From: Klebsiella quasivariicola
GTDB lineage: Bacteria > Pseudomonadota > Gammaproteobacteria > Enterobacterales > Enterobacteriaceae
NCBI RefSeq assembly: GCF_002269255.1
Contig: NZ_CP022823.1
Location: 2,852,001 to 2,916,000 of the forward strand
Direction: 5' to 3'
DNA: 64,000 nucleotides
Made by a program: the position numbers and the translations under genes. The notes beneath the pieces are model-generated. The model ran no database searches. It saw only the letters and a list, made by a program, of their open reading frames with translations, and had not been told where the DNA came from. Below are positions 1-8,973 of this stretch, one piece after another; position 1 is the stretch's first letter; every line of letters starts with the position of its first letter.

Positions 1-24
1 GGGAAGATGGCAGGCGAATAAGGC

Positions 25-49
25 AGGCGGCGCCGCATGAGGCGCCGCG
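25..49 (-). terminator. GC-rich hairpin, possible terminator
   Basis: A perfect inverted repeat GCGGCGCC / GGCGCCGC with a six-base loop lies just downstream of the small minus-strand reading frame at 68-166. There is no clear T-run after it, so its role as a terminator is an inference from position and stem strength. Confidence 0.4.
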
Positions 50-67
50 GTTCAGGCGATATGTTTG

Positions 68-166
68 CTACCAGGCAAGATGATGCACCAGCGAGAGATC
101 CCAGGCCGTAGCCAATAGCGAAAGAAACATAATCAGATTGACCACTGTTTCCAGACGTTTTTCCAT
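68..166 (-). CDS. small hydrophobic peptide, 32 aa
   Basis: This short frame starts with ATG at 166 and ends with TAG. It is preceded by GGAGAAATAACG, a good ribosome binding site at suitable spacing. The peptide begins MEKRLETVV and then has a hydrophobic stretch, about residues 8-30, that could form one membrane segment. A stable hairpin follows it. I do not recognise the family. Its function is unknown; it may be a leader or a small membrane protein. The call rests only on the start signal and composition. Confidence 0.45.
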   Translation of the reverse strand: MEKRLETVVNLIMFLSLLATAWDLSLVHHLAW

Positions 167-230
167 CGTTATTTCTCCTGAGCCTGTTCCCCCTGTTATA
201 GCGGGAAAAGCTTAACAACTTCTTATCGCT

Positions 231-677
231 TCAGGACGTCAGCGTGATCCTGTAGCGCACGTAATCGTCCGCCGGGGTAAATTCATCATACAGATGGCGA
301 GCAGGATTATCGCGGCGGGTATGCCAGTACAGACGCGACCAGCCTTTGTCCGCCCCTTCGCTTTGTAATGCCTTAATCATGGTTCTGGCAATGCCTTGTC
401 CCCTGAATGCAGGGTCGACGAACAGATCCTCAAGATAACAGATCGGTGTAGTGACCCAGGTTCCCTCATGCAGAACGCAAATCGCGAAGCCCAACACTGC
501 GTCATCTACCACGGCCACCCTGCCCAGCAGCGGGGAGTTCATGTCCAACATCCGCTGCCATGTGGCTTCGGTCACCTCTTCCGGCTGCGGGCTGCCGTAA
601 AAGCGGGTATAGCCTTCCCACAGCTGAAGCCATTCGGCTTTGTCGTGCGGCCGTATTTCCCGGATATCGATGACCAT
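231..677 (-). CDS. GNAT family N-acetyltransferase
   Basis: The 148-residue protein carries the GNAT fold. The acetyl-CoA binding motif is visible as DPAFRGQGIARTMI after a beta strand (YLEDLFV), and a C-terminal WHTRRDNPARHLYDEF stretch is typical of the final helix. The start at 677 is chosen over an upstream in-frame start because AAGGAAACTGGC lies just before it and the first residues (MVIDIREIRPHDKAEW) match how such proteins begin. The acceptor substrate cannot be told from the sequence. It stands alone, downstream in orientation from uxaB. Confidence 0.85.
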   Translation of the reverse strand: MVIDIREIRPHDKAEWLQLWEGYTRFYGSPQPEEVTEATWQRMLDMNSPLLGRVAVVDDAVLGFAICVLHEGTWVTTPICYLEDLFVDPAFRGQGIARTMIKALQSEGADKGWSRLYWHTRRDNPARHLYDEFTPADDYVRYRITLTS

Positions 678-898
678 GCCAGTTTCCTTACAGATGAATG
701 AATTAGCCTGCGAACATTGGCAGGAAATATGTGTTAAGGCCATTATTTTCCTGCGCAGATATTTGTTCAAGCGACTTCGCGGCAATTCTTGGTTTAGGGA
801 GCGCGATTTGGCACTAAAAAGCCTTTTGCAGCGGGGCCGACAACCGGCTTAGTGAGAGCTATATAAAAGTATGTTGTAACTAATTAAAAGGCGATTCA

Positions 899-916
899 AC
901 CCGGCCGTAGCCGGGT
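899..916 (-). terminator. putative terminator of uxaB
   Basis: CCCGGC, loop CGTA and GCCGGG form a perfect 6-bp stem starting 17 bases past the uxaB stop. On the minus strand it is followed by GTTGAATCGCCTTTTAA, a weak T-rich tail. Position and symmetry support a factor-independent terminator. Confidence 0.55.
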
Positions 917-931
917 GAACGTGGTGCGCAA

Positions 932-2383
932 TTAGCACAAAGGCTTGACGGCGTCGCGCATACCGCGGGTCAGGATAGCGTCAAGGTCAGTGGTGACCTG
1001 CTCCACCAGTCCGGGGATCTGGCTCAGGTCCTGCTCCCAGTGAGCCTCCACGCTGAGCACGGCGGTAACCAGCTCGCGGGTACTCATCTGGCCATCGCGA
1101 TGGCGGGCCCACAGCGTTTGATAGCGGGTCATCCAGTCGGCATCATCCTGTACCGGATAGCTTTCACCCTGCCGCTCTCCCCGATAGAAGGCGATCAGCG
1201 CCGCGAGGGCAAAGGTCAGGCGCGGCGGTAATACCCCCTGCGCTTTCTGCCCTGCCAGCAGCTGCGGCAGAATACGAGTGCGGTACTTGGTCATGCCGTT
1301 AAGGGCGATAGAGAGCAACTGATGTTTAATATAGGGATTACGGAAGCGCCCGGTCACCGCGCTGGCGAAGGATGCCAGCTCATCGCGCGGCAGATCCAGC
1401 ACCGGAATAATCTCGTCATAAATGGCCTTTTCGACAAACGCACAAATCTCCGCGTCGTTCATCGCCTCACCGACGGTGTCGATCCCGGCCTGGAAGGCCA
1501 CCGGCACCAGCGCGGTATGCGCGCCGTTGAGGATAGCCACTTTGCGCTCTTTATACGGCTTGATATCGTCCACAATGCGCACATTGAGCGCCAGCTTATC
1601 GAGACGCAGCTCGGTCGCCAGCGAGGCAGGCCCCTGGATTACGAACAGGTAGAAATGCTCGGCGGTATCAAGGAAGGCGTCTTTATAGCCGGTCTGAGCC
1701 TCAAGGGCCGCTACTTCATCGCGCGGATAACCGGTCACGATGCGATCCACCAGCGTCGAACAGAAGGTGTTCGCTGAGGTCAGCCAGGCGATAAACGCCT
1801 GCGGCAGTTCCCATTCGGCGGCATAGCGTAGCACCAGCGCCTGCAGCGCCTCGCCGTTATAATCAATCAGTTCGCAGGGAATAATCACCCATCCCTTGTC
1901 GGCCGCGCCAGCGAAATGCTGATAGCGTTCAAACAGCAGACGCGTCAGTTTCGCCGGATAGCTGACCGGCGGCGCGTCGTCAAAACGATCCCCGGCATGA
2001 TAGCTGATGCCCGCCTCGGTGGTGTTGGAGAAGACAAACCGCATCTGCGGATCGTGCGCCAGCTGTAAGAACGCGTCGAAATCGGCGTAAGCGCTGATCT
2101 CCCGGTTGACCGAACGGATCAGGCGCGCATCGCTGACCGCTTCGCCCTTCTCGTTCAGACCGCGAATAATGGTGGTGTAAAGGCCGTCCTGGGTGTTCAG
2201 CGACGGCGGAAAATCGGTGGCGATCGGCCGTACGACCACGATGCCCGCATTAAGGTCGGTATGCTCGTTGAGCAGGTCAATCTGCCAGTCAACGAATGCG
2301 CGCAGGAAGTTACCTTCTCCAAACTGGATGATACGGTCAGGGTACTGCGCGCCGGGGAAATCACGACGGTTTAAAGTTTTCAC
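932..2383 (-). CDS. uxaB: tagaturonate reductase (altronate oxidoreductase)
   Basis: UxaB reduces D-tagaturonate to D-altronate with NADH in galacturonate catabolism in the cytoplasm. The 483-residue length equals that of the E. coli protein. The N-terminal nucleotide-binding segment IQFGEGNFLRAF (about 20-31) and the polyol dehydrogenase signature KERKVAILNGAH (about 279-290, with the K, N and H of the family) are present. It lies next to dgcF, as in E. coli. An ATTGGTCCAAT inverted repeat about 40 bases upstream may be an ExuR/UxuR-type operator. The family call is firm; the reductase rather than mannonate role rests on length and gene order. Confidence 0.93.
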   Translation of the reverse strand: MKTLNRRDFPGAQYPDRIIQFGEGNFLRAFVDWQIDLLNEHTDLNAGIVVVRPIATDFPPSLNTQDGLYTTIIRGLNEKGEAVSDARLIRSVNREISAYADFDAFLQLAHDPQMRFVFSNTTEAGISYHAGDRFDDAPPVSYPAKLTRLLFERYQHFAGAADKGWVIIPCELIDYNGEALQALVLRYAAEWELPQAFIAWLTSANTFCSTLVDRIVTGYPRDEVAALEAQTGYKDAFLDTAEHFYLFVIQGPASLATELRLDKLALNVRIVDDIKPYKERKVAILNGAHTALVPVAFQAGIDTVGEAMNDAEICAFVEKAIYDEIIPVLDLPRDELASFASAVTGRFRNPYIKHQLLSIALNGMTKYRTRILPQLLAGQKAQGVLPPRLTFALAALIAFYRGERQGESYPVQDDADWMTRYQTLWARHRDGQMSTRELVTAVLSVEAHWEQDLSQIPGLVEQVTTDLDAILTRGMRDAVKPLC

Positions 2384-2420
2384 AATGGGTTCCCTCTAAT
2401 AGTAGTCATACAACCTGAGT

Positions 2421-2434
2421 AATTGGTCCAATAA
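2421..2434 (-). promoter_or_regulatory. putative hexuronate repressor (ExuR/UxuR-type) operator
   Basis: ATTGG-T-CCAAT is a perfect inverted repeat between uxaB and the next gene. It resembles the ATTGGT...ACCAAT half-sites bound by the ExuR/UxuR family. Binding is inferred. Confidence 0.45.
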
Positions 2435-2496
2435 CTTATCAGGTTTTTCTACCATTGAAACCCTGTTTTGATCAAAGCATTCTGCAATAGCGCCCG

Positions 2497-3028
2497 TCAG
2501 GGCAAAAACTTATAGAACAGGGAGGTGGCGGTCATCTCGCCGTCAGGCATCAGCGCATAGCGCGGGATTTCTCCTGCTTTTTCCCAGCCGCAGCGAACGT
2601 AGAACTGTTCCGCCCCGCTGCCGGTCGCCGTGTCCAGTACCAGCACCGTCTTTCCTTCCTGTCGGGCAAGCCGCTCAAGCTCAGTCATCAATGCCTGAGC
2701 GATCCCCTGTCGGCGGACATTTTGGTGAACCAAAAGTTTGGCGACATCCGCTCGATGGGGCTGGTTTTCCGGTTGACTGGTGATAAGTTGCACGGTGCCG
2801 ACGGGACGTTCATCCGCGTCAACGGCGGCCAGCACGATGCGCTCCCCGGCGGCCACGCTGTCGGCAGTGCGTTGCCAGAACGTTTTAGCCGTTTGCGGCG
2901 CGAAAGCGCAGCATAAAGCTCACCGAAGCGCCGCCGTTGACGCAGCTTGCCAGGATATCGCTTAGTGCTGGGAGGTGATGAAGAATATCGTCACGCGATA
3001 GCGTGCGCAGTGAAAAGGATGTGGTCAT
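2497..3028 (-). pseudogene. GNAT acetyltransferase with a frameshift
   Basis: Reading from ATG at 3028 gives MTTSFSLRTLSRDDILHHL and on to SFMLRFRAANG, then a stop (TAA). Dropping one base of the AAA run at 2903-2905 lets the frame continue as FAPQTAKTFWQRTADSVAAGERIVLAA into the intact 119-residue C-terminal part, which has the acetyl-CoA motif HQNVRRQGIAQALM. The repaired protein would have 176 residues, normal for the family. So this is either a recently broken gene or a sequencing error in a homopolymer. The C-terminal frame has a GTG at 2856, but a protein starting there would lack the first strands of the fold. Confidence 0.8.
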
Positions 3029-3105
3029 AAAAGCTCCCTGTTATCGACCACATCACTATGTTTTTAACCAATAATTAACACAAGCAGAATGGGTATAGGA
3101 TTTTC

Positions 3106-4530
3106 TTATGGCGCGCTTTCGGTCAGCGTTGGCATACAGATACGGTTGCGGCCGGTCTGTTTGGCTTTCACCATCTCATCGTCCGCCGCCAGCAGTAGCT
3201 GATTAAACAGCTCGGTGATGCGGGCCTGTCCTACCTCGCGCGTCTCCAGTCCCATACTGATGGTCAAGTGAATAGGGTTTTGGCCCAGCCCGAAAGTCTG
3301 CGACTCCACTCCGTGACGGATCTTCTCCGCCAGTAAATAGCCCTGCTGGGTACTGTCGACGACCGCCGCCACCGCGAACTCTTCGCCACCAATGCGGGCC
3401 ACCATCCCCTGCTCGCCCACCAGCTGTCGCACCTGCTGGGCAAACTGGGTCAGCACGCAGTCGCCGCCCTCATGACCCAGAGCGTCATTCACCCGCTTAA
3501 AGCCATCGATATCCAGCACCATCACCGTCAGCAGTTTATCCGCCGGCAGCGCCTGACGCTTCAGCGCTTCGCTCAGCCCGGAACGGGAATAGACGCGGGT
3601 CTGGAAATCAAAATCGGCGCGCAGGGCCAACTGTTTCACCAGCATGTTAATCGCCTCGACGCTGGAGGCGACAATCACCGGGCTAATCAGCATGGCCGCG
3701 ATCCCCAGCCGGGTGGAGAACAGCTGCCACGGCTGCATTCGCGCATCCGGCGAAAGGTGGATTAACGAGTTAGCCACCAGCAGTATTTCGCCGATGCCGG
3801 TGAGAAAAGTCAGCAGGCAGGTCAGCGGCAGCGGATAGCGAACAGCGCACCAGATCAGGGCCGGTAACGGGAAGGTAATGCTGCCCGCGCCCCCCACCGC
3901 TACGCCAAGCGCAATCGACAGGACCAGCGCCAGTACCGGCAGCAGCTGGCGAAAGCGAAAGCCGCTTAATGCAGAAGGCAACGTCAGGGTCAGAATAAAC
4001 GGCACGATCAGCACCGCCGTCGAGAACTGTTCGCTAAACCAGTCCGCCAGCTGGGGAATGAAGGTCGCGCGCTCAACGTCCACCGAACCCAGTGCGCCAA
4101 CGGCCGCACACAGCAACGCGGCGAACAGGCAGAAACAGAATAAATTCAGCGCATTGATCGGGCCGGGCATGGAATCGGCGCGTCGTTTGTCCCACAGCAC
4201 CAGCTGCGCCAGCGTCACAATAAAAACAATATTGGAGAAGTTAATTAGCAATGAGGCAAAGCCCATCCCCCAGCGCGAGGTTAATCCGTCATAAACCAGC
4301 ATGGCTGCAAAACAGACGGCATAAAAATAGCTGCGGTTAAGCCATACGTAGCGCGCAAAAATCCCAGCCATTACTGCATTGAGCGGCCAGAAGAACGAAA
4401 GCTCCTGCACCAGACGCAGCATCGCGCCCAGAAAATGCAGCAGTAGTGTTAACGTAAATAAGACCAGTGCATCGCGCACGGGTTGTTCTTCACGAAACAG
4501 CGTAAATGACCGAATCGACAGTGAAGACAT
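3106..4530 (-). CDS. dgcF: membrane diguanylate cyclase (MASE-type sensor plus GGDEF)
   Basis: The 474-residue protein has an N-terminal half of about eight hydrophobic segments (about 20-290), resembling a MASE1-type sensor, and a C-terminal GGDEF domain from about 305. The active-site loop reads GGEEF, which is compatible with cyclic di-GMP synthesis from two GTP, and the upstream MVLDIDGFKRVNDALGHEGGD metal-binding segment is intact. Position between uxaB and yneG matches dgcF (yneF) of E. coli. What the membrane part senses is unknown. No clear RxxD inhibitory site was seen before GGEEF. Confidence 0.85.
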   Translation of the reverse strand: MSSLSIRSFTLFREEQPVRDALVLFTLTLLLHFLGAMLRLVQELSFFWPLNAVMAGIFARYVWLNRSYFYAVCFAAMLVYDGLTSRWGMGFASLLINFSNIVFIVTLAQLVLWDKRRADSMPGPINALNLFCFCLFAALLCAAVGALGSVDVERATFIPQLADWFSEQFSTAVLIVPFILTLTLPSALSGFRFRQLLPVLALVLSIALGVAVGGAGSITFPLPALIWCAVRYPLPLTCLLTFLTGIGEILLVANSLIHLSPDARMQPWQLFSTRLGIAAMLISPVIVASSVEAINMLVKQLALRADFDFQTRVYSRSGLSEALKRQALPADKLLTVMVLDIDGFKRVNDALGHEGGDCVLTQFAQQVRQLVGEQGMVARIGGEEFAVAAVVDSTQQGYLLAEKIRHGVESQTFGLGQNPIHLTISMGLETREVGQARITELFNQLLLAADDEMVKAKQTGRNRICMPTLTESAP

Positions 4531-4644
4531 TCAGTAATTATCCGTCTAATTGTTTCAGGTAGTTATTATGTTAATAATTAGTTAGCGGATTATCATAACA
4601 TGAGAATATTTATCAGGCATACTCCGGCGCCGATCAAATGCACA

Positions 4645-5013
4645 TTACCGCACCGACGGGCCGTTCATCTGCAGCACCAGCCAGTGATGGATCACCTGCA
4701 CAATATAGTGTTGTTCCTGTTCGCTCAGCGCGCGGCCGTGGGGAATGGCGTGCCATTTCTCCAGACAGCCGCGACAGCAGGTGGCGGTCGCATGCTGGGC
4801 GATAAATACCGGATGGCCGCGCATCGGCGTCTGCTTACCATCGTTCACCGGTTCCGCGGGCGCCAGCCGCTGGCGAATAAAATCCGCCGCGTGCTGGTCG
4901 ATGATCGCCGGCCCCTTATCGAGACAGTATTGCCGCTCTTTTACCCCCAGCCGAAAACGTGAACGAAACGTCGAGCGCGCCAGGCGGGCAAACAACCGAT
5001 CCTGATTGTCCAT
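4645..5013 (-). CDS. yneG: DUF4186 family protein YneG
   Basis: This 122-residue protein has several Cys and His residues (TCCRGCLEKWHAIPHGR, about 76-92) that resemble a metal site, as seen in the DUF4186 family. Its ATG overlaps the stop codon of glsB by one base (TGATG), so the two are translated as a pair. The biochemical function of this family is not known to me. Position next to glsB is conserved in E. coli. Confidence 0.85.
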   Translation of the reverse strand: MDNQDRLFARLARSTFRSRFRLGVKERQYCLDKGPAIIDQHAADFIRQRLAPAEPVNDGKQTPMRGHPVFIAQHATATCCRGCLEKWHAIPHGRALSEQEQHYIVQVIHHWLVLQMNGPSVR

Positions 5014-5939
5014 CAGAACACCGACCTCCCCATCCGCTGAGTCAGTTTTTCCAGCAGCGCCACGCCGGCCAGCGAGTTCCCGGCGTCGTCAAGTTCCGGG
5101 CTCCACACGGCGATCGCCATCTCCTGCGGCACAATCGCCACAATCCCGCCGCCAACGCCTGATTTCGCCGGCAGGCCAACGCGCCAGGCGAATTCGCCGG
5201 CGTTCTGGTACATGCCGCTGGTCATCATCAGGGCATTCACCTGGCGGGACTGAATGGGCGCGATAACCGGCGCATCGAGATGCGGGGCAATACCGCGGTC
5301 GGCAAGAAACAGAAAGGTGCGCGCCAGTTCAACGCAGCTCATCTCCAGCGAGCAGTAGTGGAAATAGTTCTGCAGCACGGTGGCGACATCGTTATGGAAA
5401 TTACCGAAGGATTTCATCAGCCAGGCGATGGCGGCGTTGCGCGCCGAATGCTCAAACTCAGAGCGGGCCACCACCGGATCGTAGGCGATATCGGCTACAC
5501 CGCTCAGGCGGCGGACAATCTCCAGCATCCGCTGGCGCGGGGCGCTGAGCCGGCTCTGCAGCATGTCGCAGACCACCAGTGCCCCGGCGTTAATAAACGG
5601 GTTGCGCGGTTTGCCCTGCTCGATCTCCAGCTGCAGAAGCGAGTTGAAGGGCTGGCCGGAGGGATCTTTCCCCACCCGCTGCCAGATCTCCTCTTCCTGA
5701 TAGTGGTTCATGGCCACCACCAGGCTCAATACCTTGGAGATAGACTGGATGGAAAAACGTTCATGGGCATCGCCAGCGGCAAAGTGCTGGCCGTCGACCG
5801 TACTGATCGCGATACCAAGCTTGTCGCCGCTGACGCTGGCCAGCGCCGGAATATAATCCGCCACTTTTCCGCGGCCAATCAGCGGCCTGATTTCTGCCAG
5901 AATGGCTTCCAGCATTGCATTGTTGATCACCGTCGCCAC
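5013..5939 (-). CDS. glsB: glutaminase B
   Basis: GlsB hydrolyses glutamine to glutamate and ammonia and belongs to the serine-dependent beta-lactamase-like glutaminases. The catalytic pair is visible as SIQSISKVLSL, and the conserved INAGALVVCDM, SEFEHSARNAAIAW and SGMYQNAGEFAWRVGLPAKSGVGGGI blocks follow. I chose the GTG at 5939, giving 308 residues as in E. coli, because AAGGAG sits six bases before it; an ATG lies seven codons upstream with no comparable site. It forms a unit with yneG. In E. coli this enzyme feeds glutamate metabolism near neutral pH. Confidence 0.95.
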   Translation of the reverse strand: MATVINNAMLEAILAEIRPLIGRGKVADYIPALASVSGDKLGIAISTVDGQHFAAGDAHERFSIQSISKVLSLVVAMNHYQEEEIWQRVGKDPSGQPFNSLLQLEIEQGKPRNPFINAGALVVCDMLQSRLSAPRQRMLEIVRRLSGVADIAYDPVVARSEFEHSARNAAIAWLMKSFGNFHNDVATVLQNYFHYCSLEMSCVELARTFLFLADRGIAPHLDAPVIAPIQSRQVNALMMTSGMYQNAGEFAWRVGLPAKSGVGGGIVAIVPQEMAIAVWSPELDDAGNSLAGVALLEKLTQRMGRSVF

Positions 5940-6021
5940 ACGCGGCTCCTTGCCCACCATCGAAATTTGGTGGGCGAGTATAGCAGACGAGAACGACGGT
6001 CGTCAGGGGGCGAACGATGTA

Positions 6022-7407
6022 TTAGCGGCGGTCTTTCCAGACGGTCTGCGCATTACAGAACTCGTGCAGGCCGAAATGCGACAGCTCGCGACCGAACCCG
6101 CTCTTCTTCACGCCGCCGAAGGCCACGCGGGCATCGCTGGCGCAGTAGCCGTTAAGGAAGACGCCACCGCACTCCAGCTCGCGGGCAAAGCGCTGGGCCT
6201 GCGCCTCATCGGTGGTATAGACCGTGGCCGACAGGCCAAACTCGCTGTCGTTGGCGAGAGCCAGCGCGTGGTCAGCGTCGCGAGCGGTGGTCAGGGTCGC
6301 TACCGGGCCAAACAGCTCCTGGCGAAAGCCGGTCATTCCGGCGGTAACGTTGCCCAGCACCGTTGGCGCATAGTAGTTGCCTGCCCCTTCGATTTTTTCC
6401 GCACCCAGCAGCAAAGTCGCCCCTTCATCGAGGGTCGCCGTCACCTGCTGGTGCAGTTCATCGCGTAGATCAAACCGCGCCATCGGCCCGACGTAGTTTT
6501 GCTCATCGCGCGGGTCGCCCATCTTCAGCGCCGCGACGGCATCGACGAATTTGCGGGTGAACGCGTCGGCAATGCCGGCTTCGAGAATAAAGCGTTTCGA
6601 GGCGGCGCACACCTGGCCGCTGTTCTGATAGCGACCGGTGACGGCAGCCTTCACCGCCTCATCCAGGTCAGCATCGTTGAGCACGATAAAGGGATCGGAT
6701 CCCCCCAGTTCGAGGACGCATTTCTTCAGCGCCGCGCCCGCCTGCGCGCCAATCGCCTTGCCGGCACGGACGCTGCCGGTGACGGTCACCGCCGCGATGC
6801 GGTCATCGTTGATGATCTGCGAGACGCCGTCATTGGTGGCGTTCACCCAACCGAACACGCCATCCGGCAGGCCGGCGGCGGCAAAAATCTCGCCCAGCAG
6901 TTGGGCGCTGCCCATCACATTCGGGGCGTGCTTCAGCAGGTAGCTGTTGCCGGCCAGCAGGATCGGCACCGCGCCGCGCAGCACCTGCCAGACCGGGAAG
7001 TTCCACGGCATGACCGCCAGAATAGCGCCCAGCGGACGATACTCAACCACCGCCTGATTATTTTCCACCAGGGTGGCTTCGGTCGCCAGCATCGCCGGGC
7101 CGTGTTCAGCGTACCAGTCGCAGAGGTTGGCGGATTTCGCCACCTCGCCGCGCGCCTGAGCGATCGGTTTGCCCATCTCAAGGGTGATCATCTGGGCCAC
7201 CTCTTCACCGCGGGCGCGCAGCGCGGCCCCGATGCGGCGCAGGGCGTCGGCGCGGTCGGCGAGCGGCGTCTGACGCCACTGGCGATAGCCTGCCGCGGCG
7301 AGCGCGATCGCCGCATCAACCTCACTTTCGCTGGCCCACGGCAGCGAGGAGACCACCTCACCGGTAGTCGGATTGACGGAGACGGCGTGCGTTGCAGATA
7401 AATTCAT
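6022..7407 (-). CDS. sad: NAD+-dependent succinate semialdehyde dehydrogenase
   Basis: Sad oxidises succinate semialdehyde to succinate at the end of the putrescine/GABA route. The 461-residue protein is close to the 462 of E. coli Sad, with TVTGSVRAG (coenzyme loop), general base in LELGGSDPF and catalytic cysteine in NSGQVCAASKRF. The start at 7407 follows GAGAGAATAACG; an upstream in-frame start adds 20 residues absent from the E. coli protein. It is divergent from yneJ, whose E. coli product is reported to control it. Confidence 0.94.
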   Translation of the reverse strand: MNLSATHAVSVNPTTGEVVSSLPWASESEVDAAIALAAAGYRQWRQTPLADRADALRRIGAALRARGEEVAQMITLEMGKPIAQARGEVAKSANLCDWYAEHGPAMLATEATLVENNQAVVEYRPLGAILAVMPWNFPVWQVLRGAVPILLAGNSYLLKHAPNVMGSAQLLGEIFAAAGLPDGVFGWVNATNDGVSQIINDDRIAAVTVTGSVRAGKAIGAQAGAALKKCVLELGGSDPFIVLNDADLDEAVKAAVTGRYQNSGQVCAASKRFILEAGIADAFTRKFVDAVAALKMGDPRDEQNYVGPMARFDLRDELHQQVTATLDEGATLLLGAEKIEGAGNYYAPTVLGNVTAGMTGFRQELFGPVATLTTARDADHALALANDSEFGLSATVYTTDEAQAQRFARELECGGVFLNGYCASDARVAFGGVKKSGFGRELSHFGLHEFCNAQTVWKDRR

Positions 7408-7461
7408 CGTTATTCTCTCTCTCGTTGCTTGCGAAGTGACCGTATTCTGGCTTACCTTTCC

Positions 7462-7478
7462 ATTCATTGAAAATGAAT
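7462..7478. promoter_or_regulatory. palindrome in sad-yneJ intergenic region, likely LysR site
   Basis: ATTCATT-GAA-AATGAAT is a perfect inverted repeat 36 bases before the yneJ start and 55 before sad. Its size and position suit a LysR-type activator binding site. Which protein binds is inferred from the divergent gene pair. Confidence 0.5.
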
Positions 7479-7513
7479 AATATTAAGCAACACATTCACA
7501 AAAGAAGAATATT

Positions 7514-8392
7514 ATGGACCTGACTCAGCTAGAGATGTTTAACGCGGTCGCCAGCACCGGCAGCATTACTCAGGCGGCGCAGAAAGTGCATCGCGTGCCG
7601 TCCAACCTCACCACCCGCATCCGCCAACTGGAGGCCGACCTCGGCGTTGAGCTGTTTATTCGCGAGAACCAGCGCCTGCGCCTGTCGCCCGCGGGCCACA
7701 GCTTCTTACGCTACAGCCAGCAGATCCTCGCCCTGGTGGACGAGGCGCGGATGGTGGTGGCGGGCGACGAACCTCAGGGACTGTTTTCCCTGGGTTCGCT
7801 GGAGAGCACCGCGGCGGTGCGGATCCCCACCACCCTGGCCCACTTTAATCAACGCTACCCGAAAATTCATCTGGCGCTCTCCACCGGCCCGTCCGGGACG
7901 ATGATCGACGGCGTGCTGGAGGGGGCGCTTAGCGCCGCGTTTGTTGACGGCCCGCTGGTGCATCCGGGTCTGGAGGGGCTGCCGGTGTTCCCTGAGGAGA
8001 TGATGATCGTTGCGCCTTACGGCCACGCGCCCATCGACCGCGCCAGCGAAGTGAACGGGGCCAACGTTTACGCCTTTCGCGCCAACTGCTCCTACCGCCG
8101 GCATTTTGAGAGCTGGTTCCATGCCGACAGAGCGACCCCGGGCCGGATCCACGAGATGGAGTCTTACCATGGGATGCTGGCCTGCGTGATCGCCGGCGCC
8201 GGCCTGGCGCTGATCCCGCGCAGTATGCTGGAGAGCATGCCAGGCCATCAGCAGGTTTCCGCCTGGCCGCTGGCCGAAGAGTGGCGCTGGCTAACCACCT
8301 GGCTGGTGTGGCGCCGGGGCGCCAAAACCCGCCAGCTGGAGGCCTTTATAGCGCTGCTGAACGAAGATCGACAAACAGCGGTTTCTCCATAA
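7514..8392 (+). CDS. yneJ: LysR family regulator YneJ (PtrR)
   Basis: The 292-residue protein has the LysR winged helix at the N-terminus (TGSITQAAQKVHRVPSNLTTRIRQLEADLGVELFIRE, about residues 15-52) and a periplasmic-binding-type effector domain after about residue 90. It starts 106 bases from sad on the opposite strand, the arrangement of yneJ/ptrR in E. coli, where it is linked to putrescine use. The last 47 bases overlap the convergent acetyltransferase gene. Confidence 0.92.
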   Translation: MDLTQLEMFNAVASTGSITQAAQKVHRVPSNLTTRIRQLEADLGVELFIRENQRLRLSPAGHSFLRYSQQILALVDEARMVVAGDEPQGLFSLGSLESTAAVRIPTTLAHFNQRYPKIHLALSTGPSGTMIDGVLEGALSAAFVDGPLVHPGLEGLPVFPEEMMIVAPYGHAPIDRASEVNGANVYAFRANCSYRRHFESWFHADRATPGRIHEMESYHGMLACVIAGAGLALIPRSMLESMPGHQQVSAWPLAEEWRWLTTWLVWRRGAKTRQLEAFIALLNEDRQTAVSP

Positions 8393-8828
8393 ACACGCTG
8401 AGCGGATCCGGCAGATACGGCGCAAACGCGCAGCGTGTCTGGTAGCCGTTGCGCGTATAAAGGGCAATCGCCGCATGCTGATGGATGCCGGTCTCCAGGC
8501 GCAGGGTATGGCAATCGCGCTGACGCGCTTTCGCCTCCAGCGCCGCCAGCAGTTTTTCCCCCAGCTGTTGTCCGCGGTGCTGCGGATCGATATAGACCCG
8601 TTTCATTTCGCCAAAACCTTCCTCACTGAGGACGATAGCCCCGCAGCCAACGGCCTCGCCCAGCGGGCTGCGGATCGCCAGGGCGATCACCGTCTGCGGC
8701 GGCAGCTGGCCGAGGTCCAGCAGATGGTTGCTCTCCGCCGGATAAAGTGTCTCCTGCCAGGCGTCAAGAGCGGCAATCAGGGCGGTAAATTCAGCGTCGG
8801 TGGCGGCGATGTCGGTGATGGTATACAT
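8346..8828 (-). CDS. GNAT family N-acetyltransferase
   Basis: The 160-residue protein carries the acetyl-CoA motif IDPQHRGQQLGEKLLAALE and the later LRLETGIHQHAAIALYTRNGYQ segment typical of small GNAT enzymes. Its substrate is unknown. The 3' end runs 47 bases into the coding sequence of yneJ on the other strand. A purine-rich AAAAAAAGGAGCTCACCT site precedes the ATG. It lies at the edge of the catabolic insert that separates yneJ from sotB. Confidence 0.87.
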   Translation of the reverse strand: MYTITDIAATDAEFTALIAALDAWQETLYPAESNHLLDLGQLPPQTVIALAIRSPLGEAVGCGAIVLSEEGFGEMKRVYIDPQHRGQQLGEKLLAALEAKARQRDCHTLRLETGIHQHAAIALYTRNGYQTRCAFAPYLPDPLSVFMEKPLFVDLRSAAL

Positions 8829-8973
8829 AGGTGAGCTCCTTTTTTTACGCCACTGTAGCGCGGCCGGCGGCGCTTACCGGCATAGCATTAACTTATATTG
8901 TCGCCCTCCTATTGCACTAACTCACTGAAACACAGTAACTTTATTGTCTGTCGTTCGTTTCTGAGACCACAAC

